A stretch of 64,000 bases of DNA from an uncultured Bacteroidales bacterium (lineage in GTDB: Bacteria > Bacteroidota > Bacteroidia > Bacteroidales > Bacteroidaceae): positions 1 to 64,000 of the forward strand of contig CACZCX010000018.1 of assembly GCA_902779875.1 (NCBI GenBank), written 5' to 3'. Position numbers and translations under genes: made by a program. Positions 15,773 through 27,441 of the stretch are shown one piece after another (the first letter of the stretch is position 1; every line of letters starts with the position of its first letter). The notes beneath the pieces were generated by a model that saw only the letters and a program-made list of their open reading frames with translations, was not told the DNA's origin and ran no database searches.

Positions 15773-18721
15773 ATGGCGATAAGAATAAGTAAAGTTACAA
15801 GAGAGTTGAATGTGGGAGCATCGACCCTGGTCGATTTCCTGCATAAGAAGGGCTTTGCCGATGTTACGGAGGATCTGAACCAGAAACTTACCGACGAGCA
15901 GTATAATCTGCTTGTGGCAGAGTTCAGTCAGGACAGGACCATACGCGAGGAGGCTACACGCTTCCTTCAGGACCGCATGAACCGCAAGTCATCATCCGAT
16001 GAAGTGGAGGTGGAGGAGAAACCCGCCAGAAAGGAGGTGGAACCGGAGGTGATTGAGACTGTCGTTCCTGAGGAGCCTGTCATCAAGTTCAAGACCGTAG
16101 GTAAGATCAACCTGGATACTCCCAAGCCGGAGGCCAAGAAGGAACCCGCCCCCGAGGCTCCCAAGGCTAAGGAGGAGGTTAAGCCCGAAGTCCAGGCTAA
16201 ACCCGAACCCAAGAAACCCCAGGAGGAGAAACCCGCTGTTGTAGAGCAGCCCAAGGTTGTTAAGGCCGAACCCAAACAGGAGGAGGTAAAACCTGTCCAG
16301 AAGGTTGCAGCCGCCGAGCCTGAGAAGCCGGTGGAGGCAGCACCTGTGGTAAAGGAGACTCCCAAGGAGGAGGTTAAGGCTGTAGAGCAGCCCGCACCTG
16401 AGGCTCCCAAGAGTGAGGAGGTATTCAAGCTCTCTTCTCCCCAGAACGGAGGTCTGAATATCAAGACCGTGGGAAAGATTGACCTGACCGCCATCAATCA
16501 GTCAACCCGTCCCAAGAAAAAATCCAAGGAGGAGAAAAAGAAGGAGCGTGAGGCCAAGGAGCAGCAGCGTCAGCAGCAGCGTCAGCAGTTCAAGGAGTCA
16601 CTTATGAAGGAGATCAAGCCCGGTGAGAAGTCACAGGGTACCGATGCTCCCCGTAAGAAGAACCGCGTCCGCATAGGCGGTGAGAAGGTTGACCTGACCA
16701 AGGCTGACAGCTACAACCAGACTCAGAACAACAGCAATGATAACCGCGGCGGCAAGGATGCCCAGAAGGGTGGCGGCCGTAACAACAAGGATCACCGCTT
16801 TAACAAGGCCGATAAGGCTGATTTCTCAAATGAGGATGTAAACCGTCAGATACGTGACACCTTCTCATCGTTCCAGAAGGGTAAGACCAAGTCTTCAAAA
16901 TACCGTAAGGACAAACGTGAGCAGGTACAGCAGCGTCAGATGGAGGCTCTTGAGCAGGAGATGGCCGAGAGCAAGGTTCTTAAGCTTACCGAGTTCGTGA
17001 CAGCCAACGAGCTGGCCACCATGATGAATATCCCCGTCACCAAGGTTATTGCAACCTGTATGAGTGTGGGTATCATGGTTTCCATCAACCAGCGCCTGGA
17101 TGCCGAGACCATCAATATCGTGGCCGATGAGTACGGTTTCACAACTGACTTTGTAAGCGCCGAGGTTGCCCAGCAGATCAGTGAGGAGGCCGACAAGGAG
17201 GAGGATCTGGTACCGCGCGCACCTATTGTTACCGTTATGGGTCACGTAGACCATGGTAAGACCTCGCTGCTTGACTACATCCGCAAGTCAAACGTGATTG
17301 CCGGTGAGGCCGGTGGTATCACACAGCACATCGGTGCCTACAACGTAAAGATGGAGGACGGCCGTCACATCACATTCCTGGATACTCCGGGTCATGAGGC
17401 ATTTACCGCCATGCGAGCCCGTGGTGCTCAGGTTACCGATATAGCCATCATCATCGTGGCTGCCGATGACAACGTCATGCCTCAGACCAAGGAGGCCATA
17501 GCACACGCCACCGCAGCCGGTGTACCTATCGTGTTCGCCATAAACAAGGTCGATAAACCCGCTGCCGATCCCGAGCGCATCAAGCAGGAGCTGGCTCAGA
17601 TGAACTTCCTGGTTGAGGACTGGGGAGGTAAGTACCAGAGCCAGGATATATCGGCCAAGAAGGGTATAGGCGTTCCCGAACTTATGGAGAAGGTGCTCCT
17701 GGAGGCCGAGATGCTTGACCTCAAGGCCAACCCCAACCGTAAGGCTACAGGTACCATCATCGAGTCTTCACTTGACAAGGGCCGCGGTTATGTGGCCACC
17801 GTGCTTGTATCGAACGGAACCCTTAAGATGGGTGACATTGTGATTGCCGGAACATCTTGGGGTAAGGTTAAGGCTATGTTCAACGAGCGTAACCAGAAGC
17901 TCAAGTCAGCCGCTCCCGCAGAGCCTGTGCTGATCCTGGGTCTGAACGGTGCTCCCCAGGCCGGTGTAAGCTTCCATGTCGTGGACAGCGAGCGTGAGGC
18001 CCGTGAGATTACCGGCAAGCGTGAGCAGCTGCAGCGTGAGCAGGGCGTGCGTACTGCACAGACTCTTACTCTCGACGAGCTGGGCCGCCGTATCAAGATG
18101 GGCGATTTCCACGAACTCAACCTTATCGTAAAGGCCGATGTGGACGGATCCGTAGAGGCTCTGAGCGACTCGCTCATAAAGCTCTCCACACCGAATGTAC
18201 AGGTGAACGTAATCCACAAGGCTGTGGGTGCCATCTCAGAGAGCGATGTCAGCCTGGCATCGGCATCGAACGCCATTATCATCGGTTTTGATGTACGTCC
18301 GTCAGGTGCCGCCAAGAAGCTGGCTGAGCAGAACGATGTGGATATACGTATTTACTCAATCATATATGATGCCATTGACGAGGTCAAGTCAGCTATGGAA
18401 GGTCTGCTTGCACCCAAGGTCAAGGAGGAGGTTACCGCAACCATCGAGGTCATGGAGGTGTTCCATATATCAAAGGTGGGTATGGTAGCCGGTTGCCGTG
18501 TACGTGACGGTAAGGCCTCACGTAATGACAAGGCCCGCGTGATCCGTGACGGTATCGTTATCCACACTGGTGAGATCCAGGCCCTGAAGCGTTTCAAGGA
18601 TGACGTGAAGGAGGTTCAGGCCGGCATGGAGTGCGGTATGAGCCTGGTATCATACAATGACATCAAGGAGGGTGATATCATTGAGACATTCACCCAGATT
18701 GAGGTTAAACAGACTCTGTAA
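15773..18721 (+). CDS. infB: Translation initiation factor IF-2
   Basis: A 982-residue GTPase that delivers initiator tRNA to the 30S subunit. A short N-terminal helical IF2N domain (residues 1-50) is followed by a long Lys/Glu/Pro-rich low-complexity region (about 75-360), as usual in this phylum. A second IF2N region follows (about 405-455). The G domain has [17 protein letters not shown] and NKVDKP, and domains II, III and IV extend to the end. Repeated KFKTVGKI and NIKTVGKID phrases occur in the linker. It is the third gene of the rimP operon, and cvpA follows 9 bp later. Confidence 0.97.
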   Translation: MAIRISKVTRELNVGASTLVDFLHKKGFADVTEDLNQKLTDEQYNLLVAEFSQDRTIREEATRFLQDRMNRKSSSDEVEVEEKPARKEVEPEVIETVVPEEPVIKFKTVGKINLDTPKPEAKKEPAPEAPKAKEEVKPEVQAKPEPKKPQEEKPAVVEQPKVVKAEPKQEEVKPVQKVAAAEPEKPVEAAPVVKETPKEEVKAVEQPAPEAPKSEEVFKLSSPQNGGLNIKTVGKIDLTAINQSTRPKKKSKEEKKKEREAKEQQRQQQRQQFKESLMKEIKPGEKSQGTDAPRKKNRVRIGGEKVDLTKADSYNQTQNNSNDNRGGKDAQKGGGRNNKDHRFNKADKADFSNEDVNRQIRDTFSSFQKGKTKSSKYRKDKREQVQQRQMEALEQEMAESKVLKLTEFVTANELATMMNIPVTKVIATCMSVGIMVSINQRLDAETINIVADEYGFTTDFVSAEVAQQISEEADKEEDLVPRAPIVTVMGHVDHGKTSLLDYIRKSNVIAGEAGGITQHIGAYNVKMEDGRHITFLDTPGHEAFTAMRARGAQVTDIAIIIVAADDNVMPQTKEAIAHATAAGVPIVFAINKVDKPAADPERIKQELAQMNFLVEDWGGKYQSQDISAKKGIGVPELMEKVLLEAEMLDLKANPNRKATGTIIESSLDKGRGYVATVLVSNGTLKMGDIVIAGTSWGKVKAMFNERNQKLKSAAPAEPVLILGLNGAPQAGVSFHVVDSEREAREITGKREQLQREQGVRTAQTLTLDELGRRIKMGDFHELNLIVKADVDGSVEALSDSLIKLSTPNVQVNVIHKAVGAISESDVSLASASNAIIIGFDVRPSGAAKKLAEQNDVDIRIYSIIYDAIDEVKSAMEGLLAPKVKEEVTATIEVMEVFHISKVGMVAGCRVRDGKASRNDKARVIRDGIVIHTGEIQALKRFKDDVKEVQAGMECGMSLVSYNDIKEGDIIETFTQIEVKQTL

Positions 18722-18730
18722 TCAAGACCG

Positions 18731-19294
18731 ATGAACACGCTTGACTATATTATTCTGGCTATACTGGGTGTGGGCTTTGTGGCAGGCTTCATGAAAGGTG
18801 TCATACAGCAGGCATTCAGTCTGGGCGGACTTATACTGGGTATTATCCTGGGAACCTTGCTCTACAGACCTTTTGCAGGTTTCCTTCTGAGTATATTCAA
18901 TATGTCGGACCAGGCTGCACGTATAGTGGCGTTCATAGTCATACTGCTTGTGGTCCCGATACTGTTTGGCCTGGTGGGCAAGCTGCTCTCCAAGCTCATA
19001 CAGCTGGCCAGTCTGGGTTTTATAGACCGTCTGGCAGGCGGTGTATTCGGACTGTTCAAGGTACTGATAATCATAGGACTGATTATCAAGCTGGGTAATA
19101 TGACCGGCGTAACGGAGAACATCATTGATTATGAGGACAGGAAAGAGTCAAGACTGTTTGAGCCTGTAGAGACATTTACAGGCAAGTGCCTTCAGTGGAC
19201 GTGGAACAAGGTTCAGGATACCGCATGGGACCTGATTCCTGAGATTCCTGTCGACGAGGAGCAATCCAAGAACGATGAAAAACAAAAAGTATAA
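18731..19294 (+). CDS. cvpA: CvpA family membrane protein
   Basis: A 187-residue inner-membrane protein with four hydrophobic segments within the first ~125 residues and a polar C-terminal tail. The start [20 protein letters not shown] followed by KG is the typical CvpA beginning. In enterobacteria, CvpA is needed for colicin V production; its general role is unclear. In Bacteroidales it sits between infB and the suf genes, as here, 9 bp after infB and 5 bp before sufB, so it is probably co-transcribed with them. Confidence 0.85.
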   Translation: MNTLDYIILAILGVGFVAGFMKGVIQQAFSLGGLILGIILGTLLYRPFAGFLLSIFNMSDQAARIVAFIVILLVVPILFGLVGKLLSKLIQLASLGFIDRLAGGVFGLFKVLIIIGLIIKLGNMTGVTENIIDYEDRKESRLFEPVETFTGKCLQWTWNKVQDTAWDLIPEIPVDEEQSKNDEKQKV

Positions 19295-19299
19295 GAGAG

Positions 19300-20760
19300 T
19301 TGAATACTGTAGAACAGGACAATAGTCTCATAAGGGAGATCAGTGCCGAGAAATACAGGTATGGTTTCACTACCGATGTCCACACCGACATCATAGACCG
19401 CGGTCTGACTGAGGATACCGTAAGGCTCATATCAGAGCGCAAGGGCGAGCCGGAGTGGATGCTGGAGTTCCGTCTCAAGGCTTACCGCCACTGGCTTACC
19501 ATGGAGATGCCTCGCTGGGCACATCTGGATATCCCCGAGATAGACTATCAGAACATATCATATTACGCCGACCCCACGGTCAAGAAGGAGGGGCCCAAGA
19601 ACCTCGACGAGATTGACCCGCAGGTTATGAAGACCTTCGATAAGCTGGGAATACCCCTTGAGGAGCGTCTGGCGCTGAGCGGTGGAGTGGCAGTCGATGC
19701 TGTCATGGACTCCGTATCGGTCAAGACCACATTCAAGCAGACCCTGGCTGAGAAGGGAATCATATTCTGCTCCATGGGTGAGGCCGTAAAGAACCACCCC
19801 GACCTGGTACGTCAGTATCTGGGCAGCGTGGTCAATTACCGTGACAATTTCTTTGCCGCACTCAACAGTGCGGTATTCAGCGACGGCTCGTTCGTTTATA
19901 TACCCAAGGGCGTACGCTGCCCCATGGAACTCTCCACCTATTTCCGCATCAACGCGGCCGGAACCGGTCAGTTCGAGCGCACGCTTATTGTGGCCGATGA
20001 CGACAGCTACGTGTCATACCTGGAGGGCTGTACCGCCCCTATGCGCGATGAGAACCAACTGCATGCCGCCATTGTGGAGATCGTGGTCCTGGACCGCGCC
20101 GAGGTCAAGTACAGTACGGTGCAGAACTGGTACCCGGGCGATGAGAACGGCAAGGGCGGTGTATACAACTTCGTGACCAAGAGAGGTCTGCTCAAGGGAG
20201 TGGACAGCAAACTCTCATGGACACAGGTTGAGACAGGCTCTGCCATAACATGGAAATATCCCAGCTGCGTGCTTCTGGGTGACGGCTCACAGGGTGAGTT
20301 CTACTCGGTAGCCCTTACCAACAACTGGCAGCAGGCCGATACAGGCACCAAGATGATACACCTGGGACGTAACACCAAGAGTACGGTCATAAGCAAGGGT
20401 ATATCGGCCGGACACAGCCAGAACTCTTACCGCGGCCTTATCAAGGTGGGCGAGCATGCCGACGGGGCACGTAACTACAGCCAGTGTGACTCACTCTTGC
20501 TGGGTAGCGACTGCGGTGCTCATACCTTCCCCTATATGGATGTGAAAAATGAGACCGCCATAGTGGAACATGAGGCCACTACTTCAAAGATATCCGAGGA
20601 CCAGCTGTTCTATTGCAACCAGCGTGGCATACCCATGGAACAGGCCATCGGACTTATAGTTAACGGTTACGCCAAGGAGGTGCTGAACAAACTGCCTATG
20701 GAATTTGCGGTTGAGGCTCAGCGTCTGCTATCGGTGTCACTTGAAAATACAGTAGGATAA
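19300..20760 (+). CDS. sufB: Fe-S cluster assembly scaffold SufB
   Basis: A 486-residue component of the SufBCD complex, on which Fe-S clusters are built with sulfur from SufS. Conserved stretches include [11 protein letters not shown] near the N-terminus, [14 protein letters not shown] and EGCTAP in the middle, and [15 protein letters not shown] near the end. The start is the TTG at 19300: the first in-frame ATG comes only at residue 54, inside the conserved region, and the TTG gives the usual 13-residue lead. The TTG follows cvpA by 5 bp. sufC begins one base after the stop, and the order sufB-sufC-sufD-sufS is intact. Confidence 0.93.
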   Translation: MNTVEQDNSLIREISAEKYRYGFTTDVHTDIIDRGLTEDTVRLISERKGEPEWMLEFRLKAYRHWLTMEMPRWAHLDIPEIDYQNISYYADPTVKKEGPKNLDEIDPQVMKTFDKLGIPLEERLALSGGVAVDAVMDSVSVKTTFKQTLAEKGIIFCSMGEAVKNHPDLVRQYLGSVVNYRDNFFAALNSAVFSDGSFVYIPKGVRCPMELSTYFRINAAGTGQFERTLIVADDDSYVSYLEGCTAPMRDENQLHAAIVEIVVLDRAEVKYSTVQNWYPGDENGKGGVYNFVTKRGLLKGVDSKLSWTQVETGSAITWKYPSCVLLGDGSQGEFYSVALTNNWQQADTGTKMIHLGRNTKSTVISKGISAGHSQNSYRGLIKVGEHADGARNYSQCDSLLLGSDCGAHTFPYMDVKNETAIVEHEATTSKISEDQLFYCNQRGIPMEQAIGLIVNGYAKEVLNKLPMEFAVEAQRLLSVSLENTVG

Positions 20761-20761
20761 T

Positions 20762-21526
20762 ATGATGCTGAAGATAGAAAACCTTAAAGCCGGAATTAAC
20801 GGCAAAGAGATACTGAAAGGCATAAACATGGAGGTGGGTGCCGGTGAGGTGCACGCCATAATGGGACCCAACGGTTCGGGTAAGAGTACTATGAGCAACG
20901 TGCTCGTAGGTCATCCTGCCTATGAGGTCTATGACGGTAAGGTTACATTCAAGGGTAAGGACCTGCTGGAGCTGAGCGCCGAGGACCGCAGCCATGAGGG
21001 ACTCTTCATGTCATTCCAGTATCCGGTTGAGATACCCGGCGTGAGCATGACCAACTTTATGCGTACCGCCATCAATGAGAAACGCAAGTATCAGGGCCTG
21101 CAGCCCCTGCCTCCCACAGAGTTCCTCAAACTCATAAAGGAGAAACGCGAGTTCGTAAAGCTTGACTCCAAGTTCATGAACCGTTCTGTAAACGAGGGAT
21201 TCAGCGGTGGTGAGAAAAAACGTAACGAGATATTCCAGATGGCTATGCTGGAGCCTTCGCTTAGCATACTTGACGAGACCGACTCCGGTCTTGACATCGA
21301 TGCCCTGCGTATTGTGGCCGATGGCGTGAACCGCCTCAAGACCCCTGAGACATCAGTGATAGTCATTACACACTACCAGCGTCTGCTGGATTATATCAAA
21401 CCTGATGTCGTACACGTGCTCTATCAGGGCCGTATCATCAAGACCGCAGGTCCGGAGCTGGCTCTGGAACTTGAGGAGCGTGGTTATGACTGGGTTATAA
21501 AGGAATATGAGGATTCCCGGAAATGA
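20762..21526 (+). CDS. sufC: Fe-S assembly ATPase SufC
   Basis: A 254-residue ABC-type ATPase that drives conformational change in SufBCD. Walker A GPNGSGKST is at about residues 37-45; the signature FSGGEKKRNEI, which is the SufC variant, and Walker B LSILDETDSGLDIDAL follow. The soluble protein lacks membrane segments. The ATG at 20762 or the next one (20765) could be used. The end overlaps sufD by 4 bp, implying translational coupling. Confidence 0.95.
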   Translation: MMLKIENLKAGINGKEILKGINMEVGAGEVHAIMGPNGSGKSTMSNVLVGHPAYEVYDGKVTFKGKDLLELSAEDRSHEGLFMSFQYPVEIPGVSMTNFMRTAINEKRKYQGLQPLPPTEFLKLIKEKREFVKLDSKFMNRSVNEGFSGGEKKRNEIFQMAMLEPSLSILDETDSGLDIDALRIVADGVNRLKTPETSVIVITHYQRLLDYIKPDVVHVLYQGRIIKTAGPELALELEERGYDWVIKEYEDSRK

Positions 21527-22869
21527 GTGCCGAAAAGAACTACATAGATATATTCTCCCAGAACAGGGCTCTTATTGACAAGGGTTCTGCCGGAGCGATG
21601 AATGCCCTGCGTGACAAGGCCCTGGAGTGCTTTACACGCTATGGCCTGCCCCATAAAGGACTGGAAGAGTATCTGCATACTGATGTCAGGAGCTGGTTCG
21701 AGCCCGACTGGGGCATGAACCTGAACCGTATTGACATGCATGTGGATCAGGCTCAGGCATTCAAATGCAACGTGCCCAACCTGAGCACGCTGCTCTATTT
21801 TCTTTCAAACGATGTTTTTGCCGCTTCCGATACAGCCGCCAACGTGCAGCTGCCTCAGGGTGTGATAGTGTGCAGCCTTCGTGAGGCCGCCGAACGTCAT
21901 CCGGAGATAGTCGATGCATACTACGGCCGTCTGGCCGATATGGAACGTCCCGGAGTGGCTGCCCTGAACACCATGTTCGCCCAGGACGGCATGCTAGTAT
22001 ATGTGCCCGACGGCGTGGTGGTGGAGAAGGCTCTGCAGCTTGTAACCCTGCTTCAGTCTCCGGTCGACCTGCTTACCAACCGCAGGATCCTGGTGGTTCT
22101 GGGACGTCAGTCACAGCTTACTTTACTGCTCTGTGACCATGCTTTGGCGGCGAATAAATACCTGACCACACAGATAACTGAGGTATTCGCAGGAGAGGGT
22201 TCATCTCTCAAGCTTTATGACCTTGAAGAGACTCATAATGCAAACCTGCGTGTATCAGACTATTACATAAGTCAGGAGGCTGACAGTACTATCGAGACCG
22301 ACTTTGTAACACTCCATAACGGCCGGACTCGCAACTCTGTCTACCAGACTTTCAAGGGACAGGGCTCAACACTGTCGCTTAACGGTATTGCCATCACCGA
22401 TAAGGAGCAGCATGTGGACAATATGACCTTTGTGGACCATCGTGTATCGGACTGCACAAGTTCCGAGCTGTTCAAGTATGTGCTTGATGACAGTTCGACC
22501 GGAGCATTCGCAGGCAAGGTGCTGGTACGTCACGGGGCGCAGCATACCGAGTCCCAGCAGACGAACCGCAACATATGCCTTACACGTGAGGCACGTATGT
22601 TCACCCAGCCTCAGCTGGAGATATATGCCGATGACGTCAAATGCTCACATGGTGCAACGGTGGGACAGCTTGACGAGAAGGCCATGTTCTATATGCAGCA
22701 GCGCGGCATACCTATGGAGGAGTCCCGTATGATGCTTATGCAGGCTTTCGTAGGCGAGGTGATAGGCAAAGTTTCACTTGAGCCTCTCCGTGACAGACTC
22801 AACAGACTTGTAGAAAAACGTTTCCGCGGTGAGCTTTCACAGTGTGAGGGTTGCCGTGCTTGCAGATAA
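21523..22869 (+). CDS. sufD: Fe-S assembly protein SufD
   Basis: A 448-residue paralogue of SufB that completes the SufBC2D scaffold. The C-terminal half shows the SufB/SufD beta-helix conserved parts: HVDNMTFVDH, QTNRNICLT, DDVKCSHGATVGQLDE and QQRGIPMEESRMML. It overlaps sufC by 4 bp (ATGA), and sufS begins 3 bp after its stop. The N-terminal half is more variable, as usual. The last residues include a Cys-x2-Cys-x2-Cys pattern (CEGCRACR) at the extreme C-terminus, which I do not recall as a family feature. Confidence 0.92.
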   Translation: MSAEKNYIDIFSQNRALIDKGSAGAMNALRDKALECFTRYGLPHKGLEEYLHTDVRSWFEPDWGMNLNRIDMHVDQAQAFKCNVPNLSTLLYFLSNDVFAASDTAANVQLPQGVIVCSLREAAERHPEIVDAYYGRLADMERPGVAALNTMFAQDGMLVYVPDGVVVEKALQLVTLLQSPVDLLTNRRILVVLGRQSQLTLLLCDHALAANKYLTTQITEVFAGEGSSLKLYDLEETHNANLRVSDYYISQEADSTIETDFVTLHNGRTRNSVYQTFKGQGSTLSLNGIAITDKEQHVDNMTFVDHRVSDCTSSELFKYVLDDSSTGAFAGKVLVRHGAQHTESQQTNRNICLTREARMFTQPQLEIYADDVKCSHGATVGQLDEKAMFYMQQRGIPMEESRMMLMQAFVGEVIGKVSLEPLRDRLNRLVEKRFRGELSQCEGCRACR

Positions 22870-22872
22870 TAT

Positions 22873-24087
22873 ATGATTGACGTAGAGAGTATTCGCAGGG
22901 ATTTTCCAATTCTGGGTCGTGAGGTTTACGGTAAGCCGCTGGTTTACCTTGACAATGCCGCAACTACCCAGAAACCTCAGTGTGTGATAGACTCCATTAG
23001 CGATGCTTACCGCAATGTGAACGCCAACGTTCATCGTGGTGTCCATTTCCTTTCACTCGAGGCTACCGACATGATGGAGGCCGCGCGTGAGAAGGTACGT
23101 CAGTTCATAGGTGCCGGCAGTAAAGAGGAAGTTATATTTACAAGAGGTACCACTGAGAGCATGAATCTCCTGGCCAGTTCATTCTCCCGTGCCTTCATAA
23201 AGGAGGGTGATGAGGTCATCATTTCGGGTATGGAGCACCATAGCAACATAGTGCCCTGGCAGCTGCAGGCCGAGAGGTATGGTTTCAGCCTCAAGGTGAT
23301 ACCTGTTACAGACCGCGGAGAGCTTGATATGGAGGCTTTCAGCGCTCTTATATCGGCCAGGACGAGACTTGTGAGCATTACACATGTATCCAATGTGTTA
23401 GGTACTGTGAATCCGGTATCGGAAATAATAAGGATAGCCCATTCGCACGGTATTCCGGTGGCCATAGACGGTGCTCAAGGTGTACCGCATATTACAGTTA
23501 ATGTACAGTCTCTCGACGCTGATTTCTATGCCTTCAGCGGGCATAAGATTTATGGTCCAACCGGCATAGGTGTTCTCTACGGACGCAAGGAACTGCTCTC
23601 CAAGATGCCTCCTTACCAAGGTGGAGGTGAGATGATAAAAAAAGTTACATTCCAGGGTACGACATATAACGAACTTCCTTACAAATTTGAGGCAGGAACT
23701 CCCGATTATATAGGTTCAATAGCACTTGCAAAAGCTCTTGATTATGTAAGCTCCATAGGCATGGATATTATTGCCGATTATGAAAAATCACTTTGTGATT
23801 ATGCTCTGGAGCGTCTTGCGGCAATCCCCGGCATGCGTTTCATCGGTTCCGCACCGGAGCGCAGCGGAGTGATATCGTTCCTGGTGGGTGACATACATCC
23901 CTCTGATATGGGAACGCTTCTGGACAGACTGGGTATTGCGGTACGTACAGGACACCATTGCGCCGAGCCTCTGATGGACCGTTTGGGGATTCCGGGTACT
24001 GTCAGAGCTTCATTTTCATTTTACAATACAAAGCAGGAAATTGACGCGCTTTCAGCAGGTATAGAACGGGTAAAGTCAATGTTTTAA
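22873..24087 (+). CDS. sufS: Cysteine desulfurase SufS
   Basis: A 404-residue PLP enzyme that removes sulfur from cysteine as an enzyme-bound persulfide and passes it to the SUF scaffold. The PLP-binding Lys is Lys225 in SGHKIYGPTG, and the catalytic Cys is Cys363 in TGHHCAEPLM. The group II SufS features are present: an LDNAATTQKP start and the NVHRGVHFLS stretch. It is the last gene of the suf run. The next gene, a lipoprotein, starts 63 bp later. No SufE or SufU gene is seen here. Confidence 0.95.
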   Translation: MIDVESIRRDFPILGREVYGKPLVYLDNAATTQKPQCVIDSISDAYRNVNANVHRGVHFLSLEATDMMEAAREKVRQFIGAGSKEEVIFTRGTTESMNLLASSFSRAFIKEGDEVIISGMEHHSNIVPWQLQAERYGFSLKVIPVTDRGELDMEAFSALISARTRLVSITHVSNVLGTVNPVSEIIRIAHSHGIPVAIDGAQGVPHITVNVQSLDADFYAFSGHKIYGPTGIGVLYGRKELLSKMPPYQGGGEMIKKVTFQGTTYNELPYKFEAGTPDYIGSIALAKALDYVSSIGMDIIADYEKSLCDYALERLAAIPGMRFIGSAPERSGVISFLVGDIHPSDMGTLLDRLGIAVRTGHHCAEPLMDRLGIPGTVRASFSFYNTKQEIDALSAGIERVKSMF

Positions 24088-24150
24088 CGACTTTTCTTGT
24101 TTGCTTCAATCCTTTTTTGCATATTTGCTAATATTTTAACAATGTATGAT

Positions 24151-25728
24151 ATGAAAAAAAGGAACTATCTGGGCTTTATAGCCATTTTTGCAAGCGTTTT
24201 GTTTGTATTATCCTGTGATAAGGATGACAAGCTTCTTAATGATGGGGAAGAACCTCAGAAAGAGGAGGCACCCAAATACCTCTCTATTAATGACCAGCAG
24301 GATTTGCTGTCAGGAAGTGCTCTCAGAGTAGCAAATACAATTGATTTTGCAGAATATGCGGAACTCAACTCTTTGGTTGATACTATTTTCTATGGAAAAA
24401 AGGATATAGTAGGTTTCTTTGAGTCGGCCAATGCCCTGCTGTCCGATTCTATTTTTGCAGGCAAATATGAGTTGATCCGTGAAATACTGCGGAAAGATAC
24501 CCTTAATCTTGACCTGACATCTTCGGCTGTCAAGGTTACTTATGCCTTTGAAGACAGCATAATCCGGTACGAAGACGGTTCCGGAGAGGTGGAATTGGAT
24601 ACTGTAATCAATGTAAAGGGAGTAAAGGTTGAGGTGCCTGAGGACGGAAGTACATCATTAGCCGCCACATATCTGGGCCAGGAACTTGTCATATCCATGA
24701 AACTTCTGGACAACTCGATGGACAACGTACTCTCTCTTGGAATGGACAGTGCTCCCCAGGAGCTGGATCCGGGTTTTGAGGAGTATGCGACCAATTTGAG
24801 CATACCTGACCTGTTTGCCCTCAATATTTCACTTAACGGTAAGTCACTGTTTGACTTTGAACTGACTCTTGATACCGACATGAATGTGGTGTTCCCGTTC
24901 GATGAGGAGGGCGTTCCTGATCTCAATGGCCTCAAGTTCAATCAGTTCAGCAAACTGGTGGCTGTTTCCAAACTTAAAGGCGGCAGTTTTGAGTCTGAGT
25001 CAAAACTGGAATTCCTGAACCCCGATGAAGGATTCAGATTGAGTCATCAGAGTAAGATTGACGGCCGTAATCTGGTTCAGGCAACCTATAATCTCGATGC
25101 ATCGGTGGGCAATCTTCTGACCGAGAATGGAGTTGATACTTATGTACTCCTGGGCATGCTCATGAATCCTACCCAGCTCAGAGGTATGGACGGTACTTTA
25201 TCACTCGGAGAGGATGTAACAATCAAGGCACGTATACTGAATCCTTTTGGCCAGCAGGTCGTAATGTCAACCATTTCAGAGTTGATGTTCTCCCAGAATG
25301 AACTCACCAAGGAGAAGGCTCAGCCGTTCCTGGATTCACTTAACAATATTGCAACGCTCGATGTCTATTTCAAGGGATATGACAAAGCACAGGCCAAGTT
25401 GATGTTCGTTTATGAAGACTCTGCGTTGTATGAGAACTTTGAAGGTGAGATTATTCCCATTTTAACCAACGAGAGATTCTCTATGTTACTTTCAAAAATG
25501 GCATCACCTGAGGTTGCCACTATGGTAACAGGTATGTTGGATAGAATGAACGTTCTGCCAGTTGTAGTTGCTCCAAATGACGAGGGCAAGGAGGTTTATA
25601 TGCGTCTTGACCAGTATTTGAGCGGAATAGACCTGAAAACTCCCGCTATGGTTGTGGTTAACAAGTTGGGCGAGTCGCTCCACTCACTTCCGGATCTGAT
25701 TATGCTGCTGATGTACACGTTCATGTAA
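24151..25728 (+). CDS. Probable surface lipoprotein of unknown function
   Basis: A 525-residue protein with a lipoprotein signal peptide: MKKRNYLGFIAIFASVLFVL followed by SC, with Cys as the lipidated residue. The residues after it, DKDDK, match the acidic export signal of Bacteroidota surface lipoproteins, so it probably faces outward. The rest is rich in predicted beta strands and has no recognised domain. The open frame extends 18 codons upstream to 24097, but the ATG at 24151 gives the correct signal peptide. A strong terminator follows at 25768. It is separated from sufS by 63 bp and may have its own promoter. Confidence 0.75.
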   Translation: MKKRNYLGFIAIFASVLFVLSCDKDDKLLNDGEEPQKEEAPKYLSINDQQDLLSGSALRVANTIDFAEYAELNSLVDTIFYGKKDIVGFFESANALLSDSIFAGKYELIREILRKDTLNLDLTSSAVKVTYAFEDSIIRYEDGSGEVELDTVINVKGVKVEVPEDGSTSLAATYLGQELVISMKLLDNSMDNVLSLGMDSAPQELDPGFEEYATNLSIPDLFALNISLNGKSLFDFELTLDTDMNVVFPFDEEGVPDLNGLKFNQFSKLVAVSKLKGGSFESESKLEFLNPDEGFRLSHQSKIDGRNLVQATYNLDASVGNLLTENGVDTYVLLGMLMNPTQLRGMDGTLSLGEDVTIKARILNPFGQQVVMSTISELMFSQNELTKEKAQPFLDSLNNIATLDVYFKGYDKAQAKLMFVYEDSALYENFEGEIIPILTNERFSMLLSKMASPEVATMVTGMLDRMNVLPVVVAPNDEGKEVYMRLDQYLSGIDLKTPAMVVVNKLGESLHSLPDLIMLLMYTFM

Positions 25729-25767
25729 CCAGCTATGGTATAAACGTTAGTGTTAAGCATTCATAAG

Positions 25768-25806
25768 AGAGGCGCCTTTTTATAAAGGACGCCTCTTTAT
25801 ATTTTA
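25768..25806 (+). terminator. Rho-independent terminator after the lipoprotein gene
   Basis: AGAGGCG (25768-25774) pairs with CGCCTCT (25790-25796) around an inner CCTT/AAGG pair, followed by a T-rich tail. It lies 40 bp past the stop codon and directly before the gpmI promoter. Confidence 0.8.
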
Positions 25807-25825
25807 AGTATTATTTGTACCTTTG
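25796..25825 (+). promoter_or_regulatory. Promoter of gpmI
   Basis: A perfect -7 box TACCTTTG is at 25818-25825. A weak -33 (TTTA, 25796-25799) lies 18 bases upstream, overlapping the terminator tail. Transcription would begin near 25832, 32 bases before the gpmI start. Confidence 0.5.
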
Positions 25826-25863
25826 CGGCCTGAAAATAAATTGAGTGCAAAACAATTAAATAT

Positions 25864-27366
25864 ATGAAACAGAAAGCGCTTCTTATGATTCTGGACGGCT
25901 GGGGCATCGGTAACCGCTCCAAGGCCGATGTTATCTACAACACCCCGACTCCTTACATGGACTATCTGAACGCCAATTATCCTAACGCTCAGCTGCTTGC
26001 ATGCGGTGAGAACGTAGGTCTTCCCGACGGACAGATGGGTAACTCTGAGGTAGGTCACCTGAACATCGGTGCAGGCCGTGTGGTTTATCAGGATCTGGTA
26101 AAGGTTAACCGCGCTATTGCTGACGGCAGCATCCGTCAGAACAAGGAGGTGGTATCAGCTTACAGCTACGCCAAGGAGACCGGCAAGAAACTGCATCTCA
26201 TGGGTCTGGTATCCAACGGCGGCGTTCACAGCTCACTTGAGCATCTGTTCTGCCTGACCGACATAGCCCGCGAGTACGGTATTGACAAGACATACGTTCA
26301 CTGCTTCATGGATGGCCGTGACACCGACCCCAAGAGCGGCAAGGGCTTCATTGACCAGCTGGTTAAGCGTGGTGATAAGGTTGCCACTATCATCGGACGT
26401 TATTATGCTATGGACCGTGACAAGCGTTGGGAGCGTGTCAAGATTGCTTATGACCAGCTTGTAGGTGGTGAGGGCCGTAAGGTATCGGATATGGTTAAGG
26501 CTGTTGAGGAGTCATACGCCGAGGGCGTAACCGACGAGTTCATGAAGCCTATCGTAAACGAGGCTTATGACAGTCGTATAGAGGAGGGTGATGTTATTAT
26601 CTTCTTCAACTTCCGTAACGACCGCGCCAAGGAGCTGACCATTGTCCTCACACAGAAGGATATGGATGCCGAGGGCATGCACACCATCCCCGGTCTGCAG
26701 TACTACTGCCTCACTCCGTATGACGCTTCATTCACCGGCGTTCACATCCTGTTTGACAAGGAGAACGTGAACAACACTCTCGGTGAGTACCTCTCAAATC
26801 AGGGTCTTACTCAGCTTCACATCGCTGAGACAGAGAAATACGCCCACGTTACATTCTTCCTCAACGGCGGCCGCGAGCTTCCGTTCGATGGTGAGGATCG
26901 TATCCTGGTTCCGTCACCCAAGGTTGCAACTTATGACCTGCAGCCTGAGATGAGCGCTTACATAGTACGTGACAAGCTGGTCGAGGCTATCGGCACTGAC
27001 AAGTATGATTTCATCGTTGTGAACTTTGCCAACGGTGACATGGTAGGTCATACCGGCGTATACGAGGCTATCGAGAAGGCTGTAGTAGCTGTCGATGCTT
27101 GCGTACATGACGTAATTGAGGCTGCCAAGGCTCACGGTTACGAGGCAATCATCATAGCTGACCACGGCAATGCCGACAACGCTGTCAACCCTGACGGTAC
27201 ACCCAACACCGCTCACTCACTGAATCCGGTTCCTGTCATCTATGTAACTCCCCGAAAGGATGCAAAGATCCAGTCCGGTATCCTGGCCGATGTGGCTCCC
27301 ACCATCCTTACCGCGATGGGTCTGCCTATCCCCGCAGAGATGAACGGTAAAGTACTGATTTCCTAA
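25864..27366 (+). CDS. gpmI: 2,3-bisphosphoglycerate-independent phosphoglycerate mutase
   Basis: A 500-residue cytoplasmic glycolytic enzyme interconverting 3- and 2-phosphoglycerate through a phosphoserine intermediate. Metal ligand Asp11 lies in ILDGWGIG and the phosphorylated Ser61 in [16 protein letters not shown]. Further family segments are [21 protein letters not shown] and the metal site DHGNAD in the C-terminal part. The length is as usual for the family. It is monocistronic by structure, with its own promoter upstream and a terminator at 27394. Confidence 0.96.
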   Translation: MKQKALLMILDGWGIGNRSKADVIYNTPTPYMDYLNANYPNAQLLACGENVGLPDGQMGNSEVGHLNIGAGRVVYQDLVKVNRAIADGSIRQNKEVVSAYSYAKETGKKLHLMGLVSNGGVHSSLEHLFCLTDIAREYGIDKTYVHCFMDGRDTDPKSGKGFIDQLVKRGDKVATIIGRYYAMDRDKRWERVKIAYDQLVGGEGRKVSDMVKAVEESYAEGVTDEFMKPIVNEAYDSRIEEGDVIIFFNFRNDRAKELTIVLTQKDMDAEGMHTIPGLQYYCLTPYDASFTGVHILFDKENVNNTLGEYLSNQGLTQLHIAETEKYAHVTFFLNGGRELPFDGEDRILVPSPKVATYDLQPEMSAYIVRDKLVEAIGTDKYDFIVVNFANGDMVGHTGVYEAIEKAVVAVDACVHDVIEAAKAHGYEAIIIADHGNADNAVNPDGTPNTAHSLNPVPVIYVTPRKDAKIQSGILADVAPTILTAMGLPIPAEMNGKVLIS

Positions 27367-27393
27367 GCAAACAAATTTAATCCATCACCATAG

Positions 27394-27432
27394 CCGGCGG
27401 TCTTGAATTTTGACCGTCGGTTGTGCTTTTTT
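27394..27432 (+). terminator. Rho-independent terminator after gpmI
   Basis: CCGGCGGTC (27394-27402) pairs with GACCGTCGG (27412-27420) with one G-T wobble, followed by TTGTGCTTTTTT. It ends 10 bp before the nhaA start codon. Confidence 0.8.
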
Positions 27433-27441
27433 CCAAACTAA